The notes beneath the pieces are model-generated. The model saw nothing but the letters and a program-made list of their open reading frames with translations. It was not told the DNA's origin and did not search any database. A DNA stretch of 64,000 nucleotides, taken from positions 1 to 64,000 of the forward strand of contig NZ_WEHZ01000006.1 of assembly GCF_012641745.1 (NCBI RefSeq), read 5' to 3'. Source of the stretch: Pseudoalteromonas peptidolytica. GTDB taxonomy: Bacteria; Pseudomonadota; Gammaproteobacteria; Enterobacterales; Alteromonadaceae. The translations under genes and the position numbers were made by a program. This document shows, piece after piece, positions 9,807 to 18,820 of this stretch. Positions within the stretch are counted from its first letter, which is position 1. Each line of letters starts with the position of its first letter.

Positions 9807-10566
9807 AGTAGCGATGAATTATCTTTGCACAGTGCGTTCTGTGTCTTTGGAGTGGGTAGATCCCCAATTTCTCTTGCTCAGAGCCTTTTATGCCTCCTGC
9901 GAGAAATAAGTTTTCAATGTCGTCATGATAGGCAATAACCGCTTCAAACATTCGTGCAGTGAGTTCTTCTGGCAGCGCGTAGTAGACTTGTTTATTTGCT
10001 TTATCAGCAAGCTTAGCGACATGAAAATACTCATTTGGCTGCGCTTTGTTCTCAGTCAGTAGCACGGCAGCATAAAAATCAGATAAGATATTATTGAGAG
10101 GGTGAGCGATTGTATTTGTGGATAAAAGCCATGCTGAAGATGCAAAAGCCTGTGTTGGCTGTTTGATCAAATGTTGACAAATATAGTGGTCAAAAGCGTG
10201 CCACCACTCATGGGCAAGTGCACCACCACCGGCGTTTTTTGCGAGTGCAAGTGTTCTGGCTGTTGGGGCGTAATGTGCTTGTACTCCTGGTCTTCCGCCT
10301 GTTCCAAAGGCAAAGTTCAAGGTTCCTCTTAGCCCTATTACTGTAGGTGGAACCCCAAGAATTTGTGCTAGATCGGCAAGGGAATCATAAATCAAGTTTG
10401 CAGATAAGCGTGACTCCTCAGGCGTTACCCAGCTGCCAATAGTCATGGTTTTGAATCCGAAAGTCAGCTTTATTTCGCTAAAGTCGACCTGATCGCCAAA
10501 GCGATAATCTGGACCATTACGACCATATCCTTGGTGCAATCTTGAGCGTTTTGTGATCTGGTTCAT
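9766..10566 (-). CDS. CLCA_X family putative metalloprotein
   Basis: A 266-residue protein of the little-studied CLCA_X type found in marine gammaproteobacteria. The GGGALAHEWWHAFDHY segment near residue 118 carries an HExxH motif followed by a second histidine pair, which suggests a zinc-dependent hydrolase fold; activity is unknown. No signal peptide or membrane segment is seen. The gene lies 7 bp after tapT on the same strand and is probably co-transcribed with it. Its 3' end overlaps the end of the convergent EAL gene. Confidence 0.75.
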   Translation of the reverse strand: MNQITKRSRLHQGYGRNGPDYRFGDQVDFSEIKLTFGFKTMTIGSWVTPEESRLSANLIYDSLADLAQILGVPPTVIGLRGTLNFAFGTGGRPGVQAHYAPTARTLALAKNAGGGALAHEWWHAFDHYICQHLIKQPTQAFASSAWLLSTNTIAHPLNNILSDFYAAVLLTENKAQPNEYFHVAKLADKANKQVYYALPEELTARMFEAVIAYHDDIENLFLAGGIKGSEQEKLGIYPLQRHRTHCAKIIHRYFSELGTILYQKQS

Positions 10567-10573
10567 CGGTAAT

Positions 10574-11194
10574 TCAATATCTCGCTTTTACGTCGACAGG
10601 CATTAATTTCATCTGCTCTTCGACCATGCCTTTTTGTAATGTATAAAGTGCATCCACATTACAGGAGTCAATGAGGTTAAGAAAATGCGCTGTAGCCTCC
10701 AAAGTTGATAAACTGTACTTATGCTTTGATTTTCTGATGGTGTATTCGCTGGCATCAACCGTATCAAATTTGAGACTTGGCAAATGGTGTAGCCATGGAT
10801 TTAATTGATAAAGTTTGGTCGCTTTTTTCCAGGTTCCATCAAGGACAATAACAGCATGTAAGTTAGCGTATTCATCGCGTTGTTGAACCAGCGATTGAGC
10901 TTGGTCATTAGGGTAAAGCAGCGCGACGTGTTTTTGTTCGCAATATGCTTTTAGATTATCGAAGTCTCGTTCATTTTCTCCAACCACTATTTGTATGTTA
11001 CGTAATTGCAAAGCGAGTAACTTTGCGGTGTTTTTTGCTACTTTTGCCTCGCTCGGATGCTGCATAACAACCACTTCAATTGAGTTATCTATTAATTCGC
11101 TGATATATGAACAAACACAGGTTTGAAGGGGAAAGGCACAAACAGGACAAGTATTACGCTTCATAAAGACAAAAAGTTTTAAAAAAGATGGCAT
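10574..11194 (-). CDS. tapT: tRNA-uridine aminocarboxypropyltransferase (DTW domain)
   Basis: A DTW-domain protein of up to 206 residues, family of TapT (formerly YfiP), which adds the 3-amino-3-carboxypropyl group to uridine 47 of tRNAs (acp3U47) using S-adenosylmethionine. The N-terminal cysteine cluster (CPVCAFPLQTCVC) and the signature LDGTWKKA near residue 130 are present. The first ATG is kept, but an internal ATG 30 bp downstream at 11164 would place the cysteine cluster closer to the N terminus, as in relatives; neither has a clear ribosome binding site. It probably shares a transcript with the CLCA_X gene. Confidence 0.9.
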   Translation of the reverse strand: MPSFLKLFVFMKRNTCPVCAFPLQTCVCSYISELIDNSIEVVVMQHPSEAKVAKNTAKLLALQLRNIQIVVGENERDFDNLKAYCEQKHVALLYPNDQAQSLVQQRDEYANLHAVIVLDGTWKKATKLYQLNPWLHHLPSLKFDTVDASEYTIRKSKHKYSLSTLEATAHFLNLIDSCNVDALYTLQKGMVEEQMKLMPVDVKARY

Positions 11195-11282
11195 ATTTTA
11201 CCATATCTATTGCGTATTTACTTTGCACAAGAAACTAGATTTGGCTAGCATAAGTAATAGCATATAAAATTTAAGGAAAATT

Positions 11283-11627
11283 ATGAGCATCGTAATAGAT
11301 GAAAGCGCCTTAGAAAACATGCAAATGTTGCTAGGGGAGCAGTTTGAAGACACCGTTCATTTTTGTTGTTCGGAATTTGAGCGTTTGGCATCGGAATTAA
11401 TGTTAAGTTTGAATCACGACCAAGAGGCTGCTATTCGTCATGCTCATAGCTTAAAATCTAACGCAGCTCAATTTGGGGCGTCTAGCTTGAGCGACCTAGC
11501 AAAAACCTTAGAACATGCACTAATACAAAACGATCAGGGCGTTGTTGACAATGCGATCCAAGAGTTATCTTCCCAAGTTGTAGGTTCAAAATCTAAGCTA
11601 GAGCAATGGTTGAGTGTCAAAACATAG
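11283..11627 (+). CDS. Stand-alone Hpt domain phosphotransfer protein
   Basis: A 114-residue protein that is essentially one histidine phosphotransfer domain, a four-helix bundle that relays phosphate between response-regulator receivers. The phospho-accepting histidine lies in HAHSLKSNAAQFGA near residue 58. There is no kinase or receiver next to it, so its partners are elsewhere; the hybrid kinase at 32907 already carries its own Hpt. TAAGGAAAA precedes the ATG, and a good terminator follows at 11641, so it is monocistronic. Confidence 0.88.
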   Translation: MSIVIDESALENMQMLLGEQFEDTVHFCCSEFERLASELMLSLNHDQEAAIRHAHSLKSNAAQFGASSLSDLAKTLEHALIQNDQGVVDNAIQELSSQVVGSKSKLEQWLSVKT

Positions 11628-11640
11628 CTAAACGGGGTAT

Positions 11641-11670
11641 AGGTCGGTAATACGACCTCTTTTTCCTTTT
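11641..11670 (+). terminator. Rho-independent terminator after Hpt gene
   Basis: A 6-bp stem AGGTCG/CGACCT with a six-base loop (11641-11658), followed by a T-rich run, 13 bp after the Hpt stop codon. Confidence 0.85.
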
Positions 11671-11978
11671 TGGGTCAGAATGTTCATCCCGCGTCGTTCT
11701 AAACAACGTGTCTAGTTATATTTTTCGCTTAAAAATCGACAGAGCACTAATGCCACGTATGGTATCGTTCAACGCAAAGTCAGATTATTACCATTACATC
11801 CTAAATATTGCTTGCTGAGGTTGAAACAACATAGTGCTCAGCTTTGGTCATTGTCGTCAGTCAGTACTTGTCTAATACTCCGTATCTTGTAGTAATTTTT
11901 ACCGCACAAAAAGTGATTACCAGCGTAGCATTAATACAGCATTGTGATATATGCTTGAGCAAATTGAGGGGGGAATAA
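11671..11978. other. Intergenic region before alaA
   Basis: About 310 bp between the terminator and alaA. No gene, repeat or riboswitch was recognised. The alaA promoter must be here. A very strong GAGGGGGG ribosome binding site lies just before the alaA start. Confidence 0.4.
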
Positions 11979-13193
11979 ATGCTACAAATAACAAAAAGTA
12001 ATAAATTAAATGGGGTAAGTTACGACATTCGTGGCCCAGTTTTAGAGCAGGCAAAAAAGATGGAAGATGAGGGCATGAAAGTGCTCAAGCTAAATATTGG
12101 TAACCCTGCTGCGTTTGGCTTTGATATGCCAGAGGATATGCACCGAGACATTATAAAGAACCTTTACTCGGCACAAGGATACTGCGACTCGAAGGGGTTA
12201 TATTCTGCCAGAGTGGCTGTCTATCAGTATTATCAACAAAAAAGCTTCCCGAATATAAGCGTCGATAATATTTTTATTGGTAACGGTGTTAGTGAGCTAA
12301 TTCAAATGACGGCACAAGCGTTACTTAATGATGCAGATGAAGTGTTAATTCCTGCACCAGACTATCCACTTTGGACAGCTGCAGTGAAGTTATCAGGAGG
12401 TGAACCGGTTCACTACCTTTGTGATGAGCAACAAGATTGGTTTCCGGATATTGAAGATATAAAAAGTAAAATCACAAGTAAAACAAAAGCACTTGTCCTT
12501 ATTAATCCAAACAATCCCACAGGTGCAGTTTACGATAAGGCGCTTCTTGAATCTCTCATTAATATCGCCAGAGAGCACAAGCTTTTACTGCTAAGTGATG
12601 AAATATACGAAAAAATTCTTTATGACAATGCCGAGCACTTTTCGATAGCTAGTTTATGTGACGATATTCCAGTGATCACGTTTAATGGTCTTGCCAAAAC
12701 ATATAGAGCTGCGGGGATCCGCATGGGGTGGATGGTATTAAGTGGGAAACTTTCGGTTATGCAAGATCTCACCACCGGACTTGAAATGTTGGCCTCCATG
12801 CGGCTTTGTGCAAATGTGCCTGCGCAGTTTGCAATTCAGCAGGCGCTAGGTGGGATCCAGTCTATCGATCAGCTTGTAGAACCCGGGGGGCGATTGTATG
12901 AACAGCGTGATATTGCGTTCAATGGCCTGAATGACATTGAAGGGATAAGCTGCGTGAAGCCCAAAGGCGCACTGTATGCTTTTCCTAAGGTAGACATGCA
13001 GCGCTTTAATATTAAAAATGATGAACGTATGGTGCTGGATTTACTAAAAGAAGAAAAAATCTTGCTGGTTCATGGACGAGCTTTTAATTGGCCAACAGCG
13101 GATCATTTTAGACTGGTGTTCTTACCACATAAAGACGATTTAGTGCCTTCAATGGAGCGAATAAAGCGCTTCTTTGCTCACTATCGTCAGTAA
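11979..13193 (+). CDS. alaA: Alanine transaminase AlaA-like aminotransferase
   Basis: A class I/II pyridoxal-phosphate aminotransferase of 404 residues, closest in character to AlaA (YfbQ, 405 residues), which makes alanine from pyruvate and glutamate. Visible motifs are LNIGNPAAFGF near residue 38, NPNNPTGAVYD near 178, SDEIYEKILYD near 206 and the cofactor-binding lysine K240 in GLAKTYRAAGIRMGW. It is preceded by a strong ribosome binding site, stands alone, and is closed by the bidirectional terminator at 13400. Substrate specificity is inferred from family resemblance. Confidence 0.9.
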   Translation: MLQITKSNKLNGVSYDIRGPVLEQAKKMEDEGMKVLKLNIGNPAAFGFDMPEDMHRDIIKNLYSAQGYCDSKGLYSARVAVYQYYQQKSFPNISVDNIFIGNGVSELIQMTAQALLNDADEVLIPAPDYPLWTAAVKLSGGEPVHYLCDEQQDWFPDIEDIKSKITSKTKALVLINPNNPTGAVYDKALLESLINIAREHKLLLLSDEIYEKILYDNAEHFSIASLCDDIPVITFNGLAKTYRAAGIRMGWMVLSGKLSVMQDLTTGLEMLASMRLCANVPAQFAIQQALGGIQSIDQLVEPGGRLYEQRDIAFNGLNDIEGISCVKPKGALYAFPKVDMQRFNIKNDERMVLDLLKEEKILLVHGRAFNWPTADHFRLVFLPHKDDLVPSMERIKRFFAHYRQ

Positions 13194-13210
13194 AAGCATA
13201 GAAGTGAGTT

Positions 13211-13357
13211 AATACCAATTAATTTTTAATACCTCCTTAATTTTAAAGGAGTAAATCTGGCATGAGGTGTGTTAATAATTTCTTATTTAGAACAACTAAA
13301 AAGCAATTTTTTTGCCTCAAAATAGATTATTTACTTAACCTGAGACTCGGATAATTA
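13211..13357 (+). repeat. Dispersed intergenic repeat, short copy B
   Basis: Begins with ATACCAATT and contains the block AAGGAGTAAATCTG (13246-13259) and a 36-bp block from 13271 to 13306 around TTTAGAACAACTAAA. Both blocks recur in opposite orientation at 18484-18545. The end (13335-13357) carries the core shared with 7281-7302 and 58016-58037. This copy lacks the roughly 75-bp middle section of the other, so it may be a deletion derivative. Confidence 0.75.
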
Positions 13358-13399
13358 GCTAACAAACTCATACTTTGCAGAACGCATTTTACAAACGAT

Positions 13400-13429
13400 A
13401 AAAAGCTCGGAAAAGTTTCCGAGCTTTTT
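13400..13429. terminator. Bidirectional terminator between alaA and RND operon
   Basis: A 14-bp perfect stem (13400-13413 with 13416-13429), A-rich on one side and T-rich on the other, containing GCTCGG/CCGAGC. It lies between the convergent alaA and efflux genes and can serve both. Confidence 0.9.
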
Positions 13430-13513
13430 GGTGGGCTAGTAATGTAAATGTATTTTTAGAACTAAAATTCGAAGAGGGGTAGTTCACCCCAATCCAAACG
13501 AAATGCTCAGAAT

Positions 13514-16500
13514 TTAATTGGTGTTAGATTTCAACTCAGTTGTTACCTTTGATTGCTCATGCCCGTCTTTTTTGAGCCACTTGCGACCAAGGCGTTTAAT
13601 ATCCTCCAGCGCAACATACTGACATGGAATAAGCACCAATGTGATCACTGTGGCGAAGAGTACACCAAAGGCCAGCGAAACAGCCATCGGGATCACTATC
13701 TTAGCCTGTAAACTAGTCTCCATAATGATAGGTACCAAACCGATAAACGTGGTAAGCGACGTTAAGAGAATCGCTCTAAAGCGTTTGCAGCCGGCTTCAA
13801 CCGCTGCATCTTTCAAGCTAGTTCCTGCATCGCGTGCTTTATTGACGAAATCGACCATAACGAGGGAGTCATTCACCACGACACCAGCAACTGCGATGAT
13901 CCCAAAGAAAGATAGGCTACTCATGGTCATCCCTAAAACCATATGACCAAATACTGCGCCAACTACTCCAAATGGGATAACCGACATGATAATAAGTGGT
14001 TGTGAGTAAGAGCGCAGTGGTATTGCGAGTAAGGCAAAGATGATCATCAACGAGAGCGCAAAATCGCGAATTTGCTCGGCAACACTATCCATCTCTTCTT
14101 GAACTCGCCCAGCAACAGCACTTTGTACACTTTGGTAATTTTTGAGTAAACTAGGTAAGTATTCATCACGAATTTGTTTAGCAATTTCAAATGGCTGAGC
14201 TACTTCTGTATCTACTGAAGCCCATACGTTGATAGTGCGTTTGGCATTCTCGCGACGGATACGATTAACACCATCGACGAGTTTTACATCAGCGACTTCC
14301 ACTAGCGGAACTTCAGCGCCTTGTGGTGTTAAGATGCGAACATCTTGGATGTCACTGATTGTATCACGATGTTCTTTTGGATAACGGATCATCACTTTAA
14401 TCTCTTCACCATCGCGTAAGATACGTTGAGCTTCAAGACCATAGTAACTGAAGTTAACCTGAGAGGCGACGTCCGCCAAAGTGAGCCCAAGACTGTAGGC
14501 CAGTGGCTTAAGCTCTAACTGCACTTCATCGGTTGCAGATTGCATCGAGTCGTTAATGTCACCAACCCCTTCGATGGTGGCTAATTTATCTTTTAATTTA
14601 GCAGCGACTTCTTGTAGTGCAGCCTTTTCTCTACCTTCTAATCTAAAGCTAATATCGCCGTCATCACGTCCACCATTCATAATACTGTCTTGAATGTTTA
14701 ACGACTTCACTCCAGGCAGCGTGGGCATTGCATCACGCCACTTAGCGCTCAATGCAAAAGTGTCGATTGGACGAGCCTCTGGTTCAACCAAGATAACCAT
14801 GATGTTAGCACTGGTACGGCCATTCATATTGACCATATAATCACGGATCATCTTTTTCCCATATTCAGCTTCGATTTCTTTATCAACACTAAGCACCATC
14901 TGTTCTATCTTTTGGATCGAGTTCAAAGTTGCTGTTTCTGATGACGATAAGTTCATATCAATAGAAATTCTTGGAAAGTCGTGTGGAATTTTAGGGTTAG
15001 CAACAAACTTAACTAAGCCACCAGCAAACATTCCTGCACTGACAATAAGTACAGCCAAAAATCCAACAATGACGGTATAACGGTAATGGATACAGCGGTT
15101 AATAAAAGGTCGATAGCTGTTTTCGATAAGACTTTGTAAGCCACGATCCATCTTTTCTCTTAACCGATGAAACGGGTTTTTTGGGTTGCTAGGTTTGTCC
15201 TTCATTGCTGCTAAGTGGGCAGGTAAAACTAGCTTAGATTCAACCAAAGAAAACAACAAACAAAGAATAATAACGCCACCAATGGCTTTAGAAAATGCAG
15301 CTGTTGGTCCTGTTGCTAGGGTTTGTGGTAAAAATGCAGCAACTGTTGTCAGTACTCCAAACGTTGCAGGAATTGCGACTCGCTTCACTCCTCGAACAAC
15401 ATTATCTAAGCTATGGCCATGCTTTTCGATTTCTGCGTGAGCGGATTCACCAACAACAATGGCGTCATCGACTACTATTCCTAACACGAGGATAAATGCA
15501 AACAGTGAGGCTAAGTTAATTGTGACGTCTAAAAAGCCAATAGGCATCATTAAAAATGCCCCCAAAAAACTCACTGGCAGCCCCATCATAACCCAAAATG
15601 CTAGACGAACACGTAAGAATAGCGCAAGCATTAACATAACCAATACGCCACCAAGCGCCATATTCTCTAACATCATGTTTAGGCGGCCATTTAGGTAGTA
15701 GGTCAAATCAATAAATGGTTCTAGTTCAACACCTTGTGGTAAAGCGCCTTTTTTAGCCTCCAAATAATTTTTTATCACAGAGGCGACTTTGGTAATGTCC
15801 TGATCTTTAGAGGCACTCACCTCAAACACAAGAGAATTTTTACCATTGTATTTCGAGTACTGTAAACCTTCTTCAAAACCATCATTAATGATGGCTACAT
15901 CACCTAAATAGACTTGCGCGCCATCCGGTAGAGTCAACAGGGGGAGTTTTCTAAATTCATCACCACGGTATGCTTGATTTTCGACGCGCATTGAAATGTA
16001 ACCATTTTCAGAACGGATTTGTCCTGCGGACATGTTTGCTGAAAAGTTTTTAACGGCGTCAGCAACGGCTCTAAAGCTCAGCCCATATTCACGCATTTTA
16101 TCGGGGCTTATCTCTATTGATATTTCGTAATCCAGCCCGCCATCAAAGCGCACTAGGTTGACACCAGGGAGTGATAGCATCTCCTCGTGAATACGATTAC
16201 CCAGTTCTTTGAGATCATGAGGAGTGAGATCGCCATTTAATGATAGCCACATCACCTCTTGTGTTGCTTTGTCATGGCGAACAATAGGGCGCTCCATACC
16301 CGAAGGGAATGTTGATACAGCATCAACTTGCATTTTTACTTCATCAAGCACCTCTTTGGTGTCGTACTGTTCATCCACTTCTATCCATGTTTGAGAGTAA
16401 CCTCGGTTTGAGTAAGTAATTAGTCGTTTTATTCCTTCGAGTCCTTCCATGGATTCCTCGATTTTTATGGTGATACCTTCTTCGACTTCTTGAGGTGCTG

Positions 16501-16675
16501 CACCAGGGTATACAGCTTGGACACTAATCCAATTACTGTCGTATTGCGGAAACATCTGCTTGCGAATTGAGAATGCGGTGAGCAGTCCTCCTACGATAAT
16601 AAAAATCATCAGTAGGTTGGCAGCGACAGGGTTTCTTGCAAACCAAGCGATTAGGCCTTTTTCTGTGCTTTGCAT
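13514..16675 (-). CDS. RND efflux transporter, inner-membrane permease
   Basis: A 1053-residue resistance-nodulation-division permease that would use the proton gradient to expel substrates through a tripartite pump. About twelve membrane helices with two large periplasmic loops are visible; helix four carries the paired aspartates of the proton relay (LGIVVDDAIVVGES, near residue 405). ATG at 16675 is preferred to a GTG 6 bp earlier because GAGGAG then sits 9 bp upstream. That site overlaps the end of the adaptor gene, so the two are translationally coupled. Lipophilic or drug-like substrates are likely; the pattern resembles the HAE1-related group of marine proteobacteria. No outer-membrane channel gene is nearby. 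Confidence 0.93.
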   Translation of the reverse strand: MQSTEKGLIAWFARNPVAANLLMIFIIVGGLLTAFSIRKQMFPQYDSNWISVQAVYPGAAPQEVEEGITIKIEESMEGLEGIKRLITYSNRGYSQTWIEVDEQYDTKEVLDEVKMQVDAVSTFPSGMERPIVRHDKATQEVMWLSLNGDLTPHDLKELGNRIHEEMLSLPGVNLVRFDGGLDYEISIEISPDKMREYGLSFRAVADAVKNFSANMSAGQIRSENGYISMRVENQAYRGDEFRKLPLLTLPDGAQVYLGDVAIINDGFEEGLQYSKYNGKNSLVFEVSASKDQDITKVASVIKNYLEAKKGALPQGVELEPFIDLTYYLNGRLNMMLENMALGGVLVMLMLALFLRVRLAFWVMMGLPVSFLGAFLMMPIGFLDVTINLASLFAFILVLGIVVDDAIVVGESAHAEIEKHGHSLDNVVRGVKRVAIPATFGVLTTVAAFLPQTLATGPTAAFSKAIGGVIILCLLFSLVESKLVLPAHLAAMKDKPSNPKNPFHRLREKMDRGLQSLIENSYRPFINRCIHYRYTVIVGFLAVLIVSAGMFAGGLVKFVANPKIPHDFPRISIDMNLSSSETATLNSIQKIEQMVLSVDKEIEAEYGKKMIRDYMVNMNGRTSANIMVILVEPEARPIDTFALSAKWRDAMPTLPGVKSLNIQDSIMNGGRDDGDISFRLEGREKAALQEVAAKLKDKLATIEGVGDINDSMQSATDEVQLELKPLAYSLGLTLADVASQVNFSYYGLEAQRILRDGEEIKVMIRYPKEHRDTISDIQDVRILTPQGAEVPLVEVADVKLVDGVNRIRRENAKRTINVWASVDTEVAQPFEIAKQIRDEYLPSLLKNYQSVQSAVAGRVQEEMDSVAEQIRDFALSLMIIFALLAIPLRSYSQPLIIMSVIPFGVVGAVFGHMVLGMTMSSLSFFGIIAVAGVVVNDSLVMVDFVNKARDAGTSLKDAAVEAGCKRFRAILLTSLTTFIGLVPIIMETSLQAKIVIPMAVSLAFGVLFATVITLVLIPCQYVALEDIKRLGRKWLKKDGHEQSKVTTELKSNTN

Positions 16676-16681
16676 AATCAC

Positions 16682-17857
16682 TTACTCCTCTTTAAGTGCC
16701 AGCTGTGTGTTGGCACTTTGCATGACAGCATCATCTATGCGTAGCTGCATTCCCTCTGAAGGGTAGTCTAGGGCTGAGGTGATAAGCTGTTGACCGGCGC
16801 TAACGCCATTATCTACAACGACCATACCGTTATATTCACGGATGATGTTAAGTTTTTTATAGCTGAGTTTATCTTGGTCATCGAGCGTCGCTACGCGCCC
16901 AGATTTAACTAAGTGGTGAGGGATAAGTGTTGCATTTTCAATTAATAGACCTTGAATTTCAGCATTAATGTAAGCACCAAACCTAAGTGGTTTTAGCAAA
17001 TGACTGTAGGGTTGCTCAACTTGAGCCACAAGGTATGTCATCCGGCTTTTGTTATCTATTACTCCTTCACTGCGGACAATTTGTCCTTTCCAGCTCATAG
17101 ACTGACCAGCCACGTCGGCGGTTAACATTACTTCAGCGCCTACGCCTTGTTGAGGTAGGTATTGTAGCTCTTTGTCTGCTACAGGGAGTCTAACTTCTGC
17201 GACAGAAGTTGCATTCAGTTTACCAAAGCCATTACCTGGGTTTACTACACTACCAAGACTGACAGTACGAGACTCAATAATTGCATCGTAAGGGGCGCGG
17301 ATATAAGTACGTTCTAAGTTGCGCTTGGCACGTTTTACCGCAGCTTGTGCTGCTTTAAAGCGTGCTAGCTTCTCTGCAAGCTGTGGCTTTCTCAAATAAA
17401 GCTCTGATGGGATTTTTTCGTTCGCGTTGGCGGTTATTCGTTGCCACTCAGCTTTGGCAACTTGCACTTGAGCTTGTTCTATTTCTAGCGCAGAACTTGC
17501 CTGTGCCAGTGCAGCCTCGGCCTCAATAAGCGCAGCTTCGTAGTCATTAGGGTCGATACGCGCCAGTATATCTCCTTCTTTAACAAAACCGCCTTTTACA
17601 AACTTCTCATCAAGATCAATAACTTGACCGCTCACTTGAGCAACTAATTCGGTACTATACTTAGGTGCGACGACACCGTACGAGGAGACGTTAAGTCGAA
17701 CTGGTGCAACTTCAATTGGTTGAACCTGCACCAGTGGATGAGTGATTTCCTCTGGTTTTTCTTCTGGAGGCTGTTTCATTGCAGACATAGCAACAGCCGC
17801 TGCAATACCCACCGCGAGAACGGCAACCGGTAGAATGATTTGTTTTTTACTAGCCAC
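16682..17857 (-). CDS. RND efflux periplasmic adaptor (membrane fusion protein)
   Basis: The 391-residue adaptor linking the RND permease to an outer-membrane channel. An N-terminal membrane anchor (about residues 6-26) is followed by a biotinyl-lipoyl-like half (VSGQVIDLDEKFVKGGFVKEGD near residue 70), a long coiled-coil hairpin (about 105-180), the second lipoyl half (YIRAPYDAIIESRTVSLGSVVNPG near 190) and a beta-barrel domain. It is the first gene of the operon, and its end contains the ribosome binding site of the permease. Confidence 0.93.
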   Translation of the reverse strand: MASKKQIILPVAVLAVGIAAAVAMSAMKQPPEEKPEEITHPLVQVQPIEVAPVRLNVSSYGVVAPKYSTELVAQVSGQVIDLDEKFVKGGFVKEGDILARIDPNDYEAALIEAEAALAQASSALEIEQAQVQVAKAEWQRITANANEKIPSELYLRKPQLAEKLARFKAAQAAVKRAKRNLERTYIRAPYDAIIESRTVSLGSVVNPGNGFGKLNATSVAEVRLPVADKELQYLPQQGVGAEVMLTADVAGQSMSWKGQIVRSEGVIDNKSRMTYLVAQVEQPYSHLLKPLRFGAYINAEIQGLLIENATLIPHHLVKSGRVATLDDQDKLSYKKLNIIREYNGMVVVDNGVSAGQQLITSALDYPSEGMQLRIDDAVMQSANTQLALKEE

Positions 17858-18093
17858 GTTAAAATCCTTCCTGTTGAATGATTTTTAATAATCCAGATTA
17901 ACGGCTCTGGATCATCGATAAACTTAAGAATACGCGAATAGTTATGTCGAGGTGTTTAAATCCTACGGGAATATGTAACAAAGCTTTGCGTACCTAAATT
18001 AATCGTTACATTCAGTAGTAATATGGAAGTTTTTACGAAATGGCAATTTTTCGATAAAATGCACAAATGATGAGAATTTTAGTGAGAAGCTAG

Positions 18094-18342
18094 ATGGACT
18101 GTAGACTTGGCTGTGGGGCTTGTTGCATTGCACCGAGCATTTCAACGCCTATCCCGGGTATGCCTAACGGTAAAGTAGCTGGGCAGCGGTGTATTCAGCT
18201 TGATGAAAACAACCTTTGTAAATTGTTTAATAAGCCCGAACGCCCCCCTGTTTGTCTTCAATTTAAACCCATGAGGGATGTATGTGGTGATTCAAATGAG
18301 GCCGCGATGAAAATTATTACTGAACTTGAGTTACTGACCTAG
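18094..18342 (+). CDS. YkgJ family cysteine cluster protein
   Basis: An 82-residue protein with the CxxCxxCC start (CRLGCGACCIAPS), a middle cysteine pair (CIQL..CKLF) and PPVCLQFKP, the pattern of the YkgJ/UPF0153 family, thought to bind zinc or an iron-sulfur cluster. Function is unknown. It is divergent from the RND operon. The ribosome binding site GTGAGAAG before the ATG is weak. Confidence 0.85.
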   Translation: MDCRLGCGACCIAPSISTPIPGMPNGKVAGQRCIQLDENNLCKLFNKPERPPVCLQFKPMRDVCGDSNEAAMKIITELELLT

Positions 18343-18366
18343 TTTGGCTGGAGTTTGTCGGCTTTT

Positions 18367-18581
18367 ATACCAATTTTCTTAATTAAGTGGTTTATGTTGA
18401 GGCGAGAAAATCTTGTTGATAACCCCGCTACCGCGTCCTGCTATCGCCAAGGTACCTACATCTGTGTAGGCAAGGCATAAATTTTGCTATTTAGTTGTTC
18501 TAAATAAGAAATTTTTAACGCTGTTAGCATCAGATTTACTCCTTCAAATTGAGCAAGTATTAAGCCAAATTAGTATAAGTA
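18367..18581 (-). repeat. Dispersed intergenic repeat, long copy C
   Basis: On the minus strand this carries the same two blocks as 13245-13306 and ends in AATTGGTAT. It has an extra middle part with a small hairpin (GCCTTGCCTACACAGATGTAGG) and the segment GTACCTTGGCGATAGCAGG, which is also recognisable near 57920 as TTACCTTAGCGAGAGCAGG. It is in inverted orientation to copy B, and the two flank the RND operon. Confidence 0.75.
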
Positions 18582-18617
18582 AAAAAACGCCCAGAGACTT
18601 ACCTGCAAGCTCTGGGC
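18582..18617 (-). terminator. Rho-independent terminator of rsmF
   Basis: On the minus strand, the 8-bp stem GCCCAGAG/CTCTGGGC with a 13-base loop is followed by GTTTTTTT. It lies about 200 bp downstream of the rsmF stop codon, leaving a long 3' untranslated region. Confidence 0.8.
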
Positions 18618-18820
18618 TTAGGGAAAGGCTCAAGGTTGAGCCGTGCGCTAACTAAAAACACCTTCTAAGACTTTAGGGAGAAGTAGAAAGTAACGTTAAG
18701 TTTAGTTAACCTTTCAGCGTTTTTACAAATAAATGAACTATTTATTAAGTTTATAAAAAACATAGTGTTACCTGTGATATTCTTAATCGATATTAAAAAT
18801 ATCAAAAGGGTATATTCAGG

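Larger units (their letters stand above)
18343..18820. other. Intergenic region with repeat and terminator
   Basis: About 480 bp between the YkgJ-type gene and the end of rsmF. It contains the long copy of the dispersed repeat (18367-18581), the minus-strand terminator of rsmF (18582-18617), and a small hairpin GGCTCAA/TTGAGCC near 18627-18642. The rest is AT-rich with no gene seen. Confidence 0.6.
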
